DNA of 64,000 nucleotides from an uncultured Lachnospiraceae bacterium. GTDB lineage: Bacteria > Bacillota > Clostridia > Lachnospirales > Lachnospiraceae. Location of the stretch: the NCBI GenBank assembly GCA_947591245.1, contig CANQCY010000002.1, positions 100,911 to 164,910 on the forward strand, in the 5' to 3' direction. The position numbers were made by a program, and so were the translations under genes. The notes under the pieces were generated by a model. That model had not been told where the DNA came from, did no database searches, and worked only from the letters and a program-made list of their open reading frames with translations. Position 1 is the stretch's first letter. Each line of letters begins with the position of its first letter. Shown here piece by piece: positions 57,014-64,000 of this stretch.

Positions 57014-57916
57014 CTATTTGGGAATATACGGATTGACATGCACCATGCAATGCTTCACATCCGGAAATTCTTTCTCGATATGGTCATGGACGTCCTCCGC
57101 CACCTCATGGGCGGAAAACAGAGGCATATTTCCGTCGCATTCAATCTCAATATCCATATAAATTTTATTTCCGAACATTCTCGTCTTTATATCATCAACT
57201 GCGCACACGCCGTCCCGTTCCAAGATGCACTCGCGCATCCGCTCCACAATCCCTGCGTCGCATGCCTCGTCCGTCAGCTTTCCCACTGCATCCATAAATA
57301 TATCATAGGCGGCTTTTAGTATAAACAGGCTGATCACGATACTCGCAAGCGGATCCAGCGCCCGCACTCCCAGCCTGGCGCCCAAAATACCGATAAAGCT
57401 TCCGACTGAAGACAGGGCGTCGGATCTGTGATGCCATGCATCCGCTTTCAGCGCGCCTGATTTTATCTTCTTCGCCACGGCAACCGTATACCAGTACATT
57501 CCCTCTTTTACGCAGACGGAACATATGGCGGCAGCGAGGGGAAGCAATGTGGGGATACCGATTTTGCCCGTCTCCCCGGATGCGATGACGGCAATTCCTT
57601 TATAACCGATCCCAAGCCCCGTACCCGCAAGAATGGTCGCGAGCAGAATAGCCGCTACGCACTCCATTCGTTCATGTCCGTATTGATGGTTGGCGTCGGA
57701 CTCCTTTGCCGAAATCTTTACGCCGATTATGACGATCACCGTGCTGATCACATCCGAAGCCGAATGGACGGCATCGGACAACATCGCCGCCGAATTTCCA
57801 AGCAGTCCGGCGATGAACTTACCGGCCGACAGAAGCACGTTTACGATAATACTGTTTCTCGAAACCCGGACTGCTAACTGTTCGCTTGTATACGAACGCT
57901 TTCGCACAACTGCCAT
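57014..57916 (-). CDS. Cation diffusion facilitator family transporter
   Basis: GLLGNSAAMLSDAVHSASDVIST; HQYGHERMECVAAI; ALKADAWHHRSDALSSVGSFIGI. Confidence 0.95.
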   Translation of the reverse strand: MAVVRKRSYTSEQLAVRVSRNSIIVNVLLSAGKFIAGLLGNSAAMLSDAVHSASDVISTVIVIIGVKISAKESDANHQYGHERMECVAAILLATILAGTGLGIGYKGIAVIASGETGKIGIPTLLPLAAAICSVCVKEGMYWYTVAVAKKIKSGALKADAWHHRSDALSSVGSFIGILGARLGVRALDPLASIVISLFILKAAYDIFMDAVGKLTDEACDAGIVERMRECILERDGVCAVDDIKTRMFGNKIYMDIEIECDGNMPLFSAHEVAEDVHDHIEKEFPDVKHCMVHVNPYIPK

Positions 57917-57919
57917 CGC

Positions 57920-58147
57920 CTACTTCCCTTCTCTGACCTTTTTTTTATATTTTTGGTATTTAACCGTTTCCGTTACCGAAATCACGCCCCATATCACGAT
58001 CAGCGCGATAAATGTCCAGTCCGCAGCACGATTATTCATGCGCAGCATCGTAAGCCTGAGTACGTCGATCAATATCATCATCCCCGTGCACACCCAGCAC
58101 GATACCACTCCGTTTTTCGGATCTTTTACCGCATTTGTATTTGCCAT
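57920..58147 (-). CDS. Small two-TM hypothetical protein
   Basis: MANTNAVKDPKNGVVSCWVCTGMMILIDVLRLTMLRMNNRAADWTFIALIVIWGVISVTETVKYQKYKKK. Confidence 0.75.
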   Translation of the reverse strand: MANTNAVKDPKNGVVSCWVCTGMMILIDVLRLTMLRMNNRAADWTFIALIVIWGVISVTETVKYQKYKKKVREGK

Positions 58148-58154
58148 CTGAGTT

Positions 58155-59180
58155 TCACCCCTTACCTTTATCCGTTTCTTCTCCGCCATTCACCGAAAGG
58201 CCGAAATGCCGGTACGCCAGATCGGTTATGACGCGCCCTCTGGGCGTCCTAGCCAAAAAACCGTTCTTGATCAAATACGGTTCATACACGTCCTCGATCG
58301 TTCCGCTGTCCTCCCCGACGCTCGCCGCCAGAGTATCCAGTCCCACCGGCCCTCCCGCAAATTTTTCCATCATCGTCCTCAAAATCAACCGATCCGTATT
58401 ATCCAGCCCCAGTTTATCCACCTCAAGCAAGTCCAGAGCAGATCTGGCGATCTCTTTTGTAATGATTCCATCGTATTTTACCTGTGCGAAATCCCGCACG
58501 CGTTTGAGCAGGCGATTTGCCAGTCTCGGCGTTCCCCTTGAACGCCTCGCAATCTCCAATGCGCCTTTTTCATCAATCTCAACCTGAAACACCGACGCAG
58601 ACCGCATAACAATCGTGACAAGCTCTTCCACGGTATAAAACTCCAGCCTGTGCACCACGCCAAACCGGTCGCGCAGAGGCGCTGTCAGAAGCCCTGCCCT
58701 CGTCGTAGCGCCCACAAGCGTAAACCGCGGCAGATCCAGACGAATGCTTCTCGCCGATGCTCCTTTTCCAATCATAATATCAATCACATAATCTTCCATT
58801 GCCGGATACAATACTTCCTCTACCTGACGGTTTAAACGGTGAATCTCATCGACAAAAATCAAATCTCCGTCCTGAAGATTATTGAGAATCGACGCCATCT
58901 CTCCCGGTTTCTCAATCGCCGGACCGGAAGTAATCTTAATGTTCACATCCATTTCATTTGCGATAATGCCTGCCAGCGTCGTTTTTCCGAGTCCCGGCGG
59001 TCCGTACAAAAGCACGTGGTCAAGCGGCTCCCCCCTCGCTTTCGCCGCCTCTATAAACACCTTTAAGTTTTCTTTCACTTTCGTCTGGCCGATATAATCG
59101 CACAAAAGCTTGGGACGAAGACTATTTTCAACCTTGTAATCCTCCTCCATAATATCGGTCGCAATGATTCGATTTTCCAT
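58155..59180 (-). CDS. ruvB: Holliday junction branch migration DNA helicase RuvB
   Basis: [67 protein letters not shown]. Confidence 0.98.
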   Translation of the reverse strand: MENRIIATDIMEEDYKVENSLRPKLLCDYIGQTKVKENLKVFIEAAKARGEPLDHVLLYGPPGLGKTTLAGIIANEMDVNIKITSGPAIEKPGEMASILNNLQDGDLIFVDEIHRLNRQVEEVLYPAMEDYVIDIMIGKGASARSIRLDLPRFTLVGATTRAGLLTAPLRDRFGVVHRLEFYTVEELVTIVMRSASVFQVEIDEKGALEIARRSRGTPRLANRLLKRVRDFAQVKYDGIITKEIARSALDLLEVDKLGLDNTDRLILRTMMEKFAGGPVGLDTLAASVGEDSGTIEDVYEPYLIKNGFLARTPRGRVITDLAYRHFGLSVNGGEETDKGKG

Positions 59181-59191
59181 GCCGCTCCTAT

Positions 59192-59794
59192 CTATAATAT
59201 TCTTAAACTGGCTTTCAATATGTCTTCCACAGTCATATCCGGTTCCGTGCAAACTTTTTTCACGGCCTTCGCCGCCTCTGCGCCCGTATAGCCGAGCGCT
59301 GCAAGCGCCTGTACCGCCTCGTTCGCCGCAACGCCTGTGTTCGGTGAAGCCGGCGCAACGCCCTGATCCGGCTCATCCTCTGCCACAGGGTCAAAATCGA
59401 TTCTGTCCTTCAGTTCCAAAATAACTTTGCCCGCCGTCTTCGCTCCGATTCCCGGCGCCTTCGCTATCGTTTTCGCATCATCAGCCATGATTGCAAACCG
59501 AAGCATGTCCGCGTCCATAACAGACAAAATGCCGAGCGCGCCCTTCGGACCGATTCCGCTCACATTGATAAGGAGCTTAAACATCTGCAGCTCGTCTTTT
59601 GCGAGAAATCCATAGAGCTGAATCGCGTCCTCCCTCACATTCATATATGTGTAAAGCTTGATCTCCCCGCCCGTCTGAGGCAATGCGGACATCACGGATA
59701 AAGGCACCATGATCCGGTATCCGATCCCATGGTTTTCGATCACCACCTGATTTTCGCCAACCGCATCCAAAACTCCTTTTACAAAATATATCAT
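59192..59794 (-). CDS. ruvA: Holliday junction branch migration protein RuvA
   Basis: [51 protein letters not shown]; HhH motif [17 protein letters not shown]. Confidence 0.97.
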   Translation of the reverse strand: MIYFVKGVLDAVGENQVVIENHGIGYRIMVPLSVMSALPQTGGEIKLYTYMNVREDAIQLYGFLAKDELQMFKLLINVSGIGPKGALGILSVMDADMLRFAIMADDAKTIAKAPGIGAKTAGKVILELKDRIDFDPVAEDEPDQGVAPASPNTGVAANEAVQALAALGYTGAEAAKAVKKVCTEPDMTVEDILKASLRIL

Positions 59795-59808
59795 CTGTTA
59801 CCTCTCTT

Positions 59809-61377
59809 TTATACAAGCGTCGAAAATACCTTCAGCACATGCTGTATCGCCTTGCGCCTAAACGGGCGGTTCAGCCACTCCTCATATGTGATTTCACGGC
59901 TCTCCGCAAAAGTTTTTGCAAAATCCCGGCGAACCGCTTCCAAAAATTTCTTGTCGTATATCCATACGCCATTTTCATAGTGCAAATAAAAGCTTCGGTA
60001 ATCCAGATTGATCGTTCCGACGACGGCGCAGTGCTCCGACATCACTACTTTGGAATGAATAAACCCCGGCGTATACTCGTAAATACGGATTCCGTAAGCG
60101 AGCAGATTCCCATAATTATACTCTGTAAGCCATTTCACATGCTTTTTATCCGGAATATTCGGCGTGATAATGCGCACGTCGACGCCCCGTTTTTTTGCTT
60201 CAATCATGCTTTGTATGAGGGAATCCTCCAAAATCAGATACGGCGTCATAATATACATCAGCTTCCCGGAATAGTTTATCATCTGCTTATAGATGCTTTC
60301 CAAAAAACTTTTCGTGCCGAGTGCGGGTCCGTCGCGGAGTACATGGCAGTACATATCCGATTCATGAAATTTCGCCCTCGGACGATACTTCTCCATATCT
60401 ATCTCCTGCTGATAAGCGCTGACCGACCACATCTCCATAAAGGTAACCGTAAGTCCCCACACAGCATCGCCCCGGATCCGGACTCCGGCGTCTTTCCATA
60501 CGCCAAAACGCTCGATGAGATTCGCATACTCATCCGCTATGTTAAATCCGCCGGTATAACCGATATTCCCGTCAATAATGATAATTTTTTGGTGATCACG
60601 GAAGTTCATATACAATTTGCTGACATATTTATGAATCGGGTTAAAAACTTCAACCTCAATTCCCTCCGCCCGCAAATCCGATGCAAAATTTTTGCCGGTT
60701 CGGAACATGGCTCCGAAATCATCATACAAAAATTTAACTTCGACCCCCTCTTTTACTTTTCGCAAAAGAATTTCATGAATCTGGTCCCACAGCGCTCCTT
60801 CCGCCACAATGAAAAATTCCATCAGGATAAATGACCGCGCTTTTTCCAAATCCAGAAAAATATCTTCAAAAACATCTTCTCCAAATGCATAATATTTTGC
60901 AGAATTATTTTTAAAGAGCGGGGAACCCTCCGCTGTCATGTACTTTGACATCCGTGAGGAAACCGGATGTTTTTTTATAAATTCCTCCGCCACTTCCGGT
61001 TCCTGCACAAGCCACTTATCCATATATTTAAACTGTTCCTGAATCACCTTATTCAGCCTGTTTTTCTTCCCGATTTTGCCCCACAAATTGAACATAATCA
61101 AACCTGATATCGGAAAGATCAAAATGACGCAAAGCCACGATAATTTATAGGAATAATTCCTACTGTCATTCGTCAGCGCCAGAATACCGACAATTCCGGA
61201 GATTTCGATAATCAAATAAAACGGTACTGCATTCTCGCGAAATAGTAAAGGGGTAAGCACAATAATTGCAAACTGAAATAGTACAAGCCCTCCTACAATA
61301 CACGCCCGAAAAAAACCGCTCAGACTACTCTGCATTCTTCCTTTCAGTTCTTTTAACCTGCCTTTTTTCCTCGCCAT
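59809..61377 (-). CDS. cls: Cardiolipin synthase
   Basis: N-terminal TMs; HKD-type PLD motifs RDHQKIIIIDGNIGYTGGFNIADEY and FIHSKVVMSEHCAVVGTINLDYRS. Confidence 0.95.
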   Translation of the reverse strand: MARKKGRLKELKGRMQSSLSGFFRACIVGGLVLFQFAIIVLTPLLFRENAVPFYLIIEISGIVGILALTNDSRNYSYKLSWLCVILIFPISGLIMFNLWGKIGKKNRLNKVIQEQFKYMDKWLVQEPEVAEEFIKKHPVSSRMSKYMTAEGSPLFKNNSAKYYAFGEDVFEDIFLDLEKARSFILMEFFIVAEGALWDQIHEILLRKVKEGVEVKFLYDDFGAMFRTGKNFASDLRAEGIEVEVFNPIHKYVSKLYMNFRDHQKIIIIDGNIGYTGGFNIADEYANLIERFGVWKDAGVRIRGDAVWGLTVTFMEMWSVSAYQQEIDMEKYRPRAKFHESDMYCHVLRDGPALGTKSFLESIYKQMINYSGKLMYIMTPYLILEDSLIQSMIEAKKRGVDVRIITPNIPDKKHVKWLTEYNYGNLLAYGIRIYEYTPGFIHSKVVMSEHCAVVGTINLDYRSFYLHYENGVWIYDKKFLEAVRRDFAKTFAESREITYEEWLNRPFRRKAIQHVLKVFSTLV

Positions 61378-61473
61378 ATGCCTTTCCTTTCTGCCGTAAA
61401 AATCCGCATAGCATATCGATCATACTGCACTCCTATCCGTTTTTCATATATTCAATATATAACGACGCCAGAA

Positions 61474-63258
61474 TCAGTATTTGCCAAAATCGCCGTCGAG
61501 AGAAATAATCTGCTCGTTGCTGCGGTAATCCCCGGAATGTCCCGAAGAGGAAGAAAAGCCGCTGTGCGCTGAGCCTAACAGTTTGTACCTCGCAACGCAC
61601 TCCCTCAGGTTTGCAGCCTGATTGGACAGCTCTTCTGCCGCCGCCGCACACTGTTCGCTCGTAGCAGAGTTCGTCTGTACAACAGTAGATACCTGGCCGA
61701 TCGCCTGATCGATCTGCGAAACCGCCGTCGCCTGATCATTCGACGCCACGGCGATATGGCCAATCAATTCTACAATCTTCTCAATAGATCCGATAATCTG
61801 GCCGAGTGATTTCGCCGTCTCATCTGCAATCTTAGAACCATAACTTACTTTGCGGATGGAATCTTCAATCATCTCCGCCGTCTCACTGGCCGCAGACGCA
61901 GATTTTGCCGCCAGGCTTCTGACCTCCTCTGCAACAACGGCAAAACCTTTGCCGTGTACTCCGGCTCTTGCCGCCTCAACAGCAGCATTCAGAGCAAGGA
62001 TATTGGTCTGGAATGAAATGTCGTCGATTGTCTTAATAATTTTAGAAATCGTCTCGGAGGAGTCATTAATGTCATTCATTGCCGCAACCATGGACTTCAT
62101 CTGCTCATTTCCTTCTTCTGCGATTTTTCTTACGCTTTGTACAAGAGAATCCGCCTCAGATGCCTCAGACGCATTGCTCTTTGTATGCTCCGCAATCTCG
62201 GCCATAGAAGCCGTAACCTGCTGAAGCGCGCTCGCCTGCTCTGTCGAACCCTGCGCCAGCGACTGGCTTGCGTTTGCCACATGCTCCGCCCCGACCGTCA
62301 GCTGCATCGTAGATTCTCTGATAGCATTAAGGTTATGATTATTCTCAGAAAGAAGCCTCTTAAACGCCTTACCCAGTACATCCTTATCGCTTCTCTGATT
62401 TACGCTGATCGTCAAGTCGCCTTTTGAAATCGTCTCAGCAATAACAACCTGTTCTTTAATCGAATCCACCATTTCCTTATACTTATCCATCAAATCGCCA
62501 AGGTCATCATTGTAAAGCTTCTCACAATCCACTTCCACATCACCGATCGCTATCTTTGAGGATGCCTCAGACAGCTTTGCAATCGGAATAGTGATCTGGC
62601 GGATTAACTTGAAGCAGAAGAATAAGCAGAAAATAACGCTTACTGCTGCAATCGCAATTAATATGATAATCAATCCCTTTACCTGCGTCATGATTGCGAC
62701 AGACTGCTTCTCTGAATCTTTATTGAGCGTATCAAGCGCTATGTTAAAGGCCTCCTGCGCCGCCTTTGCCGTTGCTTCTCCATTGACAGTCAGCTCCGCC
62801 TCGGCCGACGCCATGTTATTGGCGTTAACGTAATCAATAATTCCATACGCCAGTTTTTCATACTCTTCCATATTGCGATACATTGTATTATACTGCTCCT
62901 GGAACGTCTGACTGAGACTGTCCAACACTTCTTCGATAGAAGCAAAATCTTCCTCAATCGCCGCAAACGCCTCCTGCAAATCTGAAATGTTTGTCTGCTG
63001 CTTTGACTTATCCTTTGCATTCACATAAACCGCATCCCGGATGTCAACCCTTGCGCGGTTAAAGTTCCTGAACGCATCCGTCATCTGCTGCTTTCTGTTC
63101 CCATAAACATTATAGCGTTTTGAATGGGCCGTGCTTACAAGCGCCCCTACCACGATACCGGCAATTGCGATAATCACGATAAGCGCCAGCATACCGCTGC
63201 TGAAAATTAATAATTTATTTTTGACCGTCATGCCGCGGCCGGAATTTCCTTTTCTCAT
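61474..63258 (-). CDS. Methyl-accepting chemotaxis protein
   Basis: Two TMs, 4-helix-bundle periplasmic domain, HAMP-like region, MCP signalling hairpin [50 protein letters not shown]. Confidence 0.97.
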   Translation of the reverse strand: MRKGNSGRGMTVKNKLLIFSSGMLALIVIIAIAGIVVGALVSTAHSKRYNVYGNRKQQMTDAFRNFNRARVDIRDAVYVNAKDKSKQQTNISDLQEAFAAIEEDFASIEEVLDSLSQTFQEQYNTMYRNMEEYEKLAYGIIDYVNANNMASAEAELTVNGEATAKAAQEAFNIALDTLNKDSEKQSVAIMTQVKGLIIILIAIAAVSVIFCLFFCFKLIRQITIPIAKLSEASSKIAIGDVEVDCEKLYNDDLGDLMDKYKEMVDSIKEQVVIAETISKGDLTISVNQRSDKDVLGKAFKRLLSENNHNLNAIRESTMQLTVGAEHVANASQSLAQGSTEQASALQQVTASMAEIAEHTKSNASEASEADSLVQSVRKIAEEGNEQMKSMVAAMNDINDSSETISKIIKTIDDISFQTNILALNAAVEAARAGVHGKGFAVVAEEVRSLAAKSASAASETAEMIEDSIRKVSYGSKIADETAKSLGQIIGSIEKIVELIGHIAVASNDQATAVSQIDQAIGQVSTVVQTNSATSEQCAAAAEELSNQAANLRECVARYKLLGSAHSGFSSSSGHSGDYRSNEQIISLDGDFGKY

Positions 63259-63274
63259 TTCCCAATCCTCCGTT

Positions 63275-63778
63275 TTATTCTTCTTCCTCTTGAATTTCTT
63301 CAAGCGCTTCTAAATCTTCGTCTTTAATCAGTTTCTCAGGATCAAGCAGCAATTTCACCGTATCCCCTGTCCTTGCCAGCCCATAGACATATTTATTATG
63401 CTCTTCCCTATGTCCGAGACTGGGCGGCGGCACAATATCATCATCTGAAATCGTATCCATCTCTGCGATCTTTTCCACAATCAAACCAATGACCGTAGAC
63501 TTTACATTGATGACGATGATGCACGTTCGATCCGTATACTCCTGCGGCTCCATCTTAAATCTCGTACGGACGTCGATCACAGGAATAATCTTTCCGCGAA
63601 GATTAATCAGTCCCTTGATATAATCCTCAGCTTCGGGTATTGCCGTAATCGGCTGCATCATGATGATCTCATTGACAAAACTGATGTTGATGCCAAAATA
63701 CTCTCTTCCCGTCCGGAATGTCATAAACTTTCCTTTTTGGAAATCTTCTTCTAATTCTTCTTTGATTTCTTCCGCCAT
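63275..63778 (-). CDS. cheW: Chemotaxis coupling protein CheW
   Basis: [58 protein letters not shown]. Confidence 0.95.
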   Translation of the reverse strand: MAEEIKEELEEDFQKGKFMTFRTGREYFGINISFVNEIIMMQPITAIPEAEDYIKGLINLRGKIIPVIDVRTRFKMEPQEYTDRTCIIVINVKSTVIGLIVEKIAEMDTISDDDIVPPPSLGHREEHNKYVYGLARTGDTVKLLLDPEKLIKDEDLEALEEIQEEEE

Positions 63779-63781
63779 CTA

Positions 63782-64000
63782 CTAACTCCTTTCCTCATTC
63801 TGTACTAATCCGGCGACATCCAAAATCAGCGCGATGCTTCCGTCTCCCAGCTGCGTACATCCCGACAAGCCCTGTACTTTCTTTATGTAAGAAGGTATCG
63901 GCTTCACTACGATCTCCTGCTCCTGCAGAAGCCTGTCGATCAGGATGCAGGCTTCCCTGCCTTCGTGCTCCAGCACAACGACGATTCCGTCATCCACCTT
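63782..64000 (-). CDS. cheA: Chemotaxis histidine kinase CheA (C-terminal CheW-like end, truncated by window edge)
   Basis: ILIDRLLQEQEIVVKPIPSYIKKVQGLSGCTQLGDGSIALILDVAGLV. Confidence 0.9.
   Translation of the reverse strand, partial: KVDDGIVVVLEHEGREACILIDRLLQEQEIVVKPIPSYIKKVQGLSGCTQLGDGSIALILDVAGLVQNEERS

Noticed and set aside
1-64000. Mobile elements, defence islands or toxin-antitoxin systems.
   Set aside because: No integrase, transposase, restriction, CRISPR-Cas, retron or TA-like proteins were recognised; gene content is core-like.

Overview
This looks like a chromosomal segment of a spore-forming anaerobic Firmicute, probably Lachnospiraceae / Clostridium cluster XIVa. That placement is inferred from gene content only. 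Nearly all genes lie on the minus strand; the exceptions are glmS, holA and a tRNA-Ser(CGA). No prophage, transposon, CRISPR array or rRNA was seen. Main blocks, left to right: truncated MATE transporter; S41 protease / M23 hydrolase / ftsX / ftsE / PucR-CdaR-like regulator; 5-FCL / DUF896 / proB; two FAD oxidoreductases; NlpC/P60 hydrolase; [FeFe]-hydrogenase-like protein; spoIVA; 1.9k-residue LRR/Ig-like secreted protein; trigger-factor-like lipoprotein; trp operon (E-G-C-F-B-A, no trpD) with a Trp T-box; Ig-like/carboxylesterase fusion; gpsA-plsY-der; cheD-cheC; aroB; glmS; L,D-transpeptidase; holA + tRNA-Ser; comEC / GerMN lipoprotein / WalK-WalR-like pair / comEA; leuCD; a DUF6033-like protein behind a sigma-28-like promoter; a TM protein / J-domain protein / DUF5685 / zinc-ribbon / CDF cluster; ruvAB; cls; and an MCP-cheW-cheA chemotaxis operon. 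The observations I consider most worth following are: (i) two hairpins that sequester the Shine-Dalgarno immediately before spoIVA and the hydrogenase gene, with promoters placed so that the dedicated transcript would lack the 5' arm; (ii) a WalR box at a consensus promoter of the NlpC/P60 gene, with a WalRK-like system in the same window; (iii) a DUF5685 protein with two Asp-rich motifs resembling squalene/phytoene synthases, translationally coupled to a J-domain protein with a Cys-rich CaaX-like tail; (iv) a trp operon lacking trpD. All calls come from reading the sequence; no database search was run.
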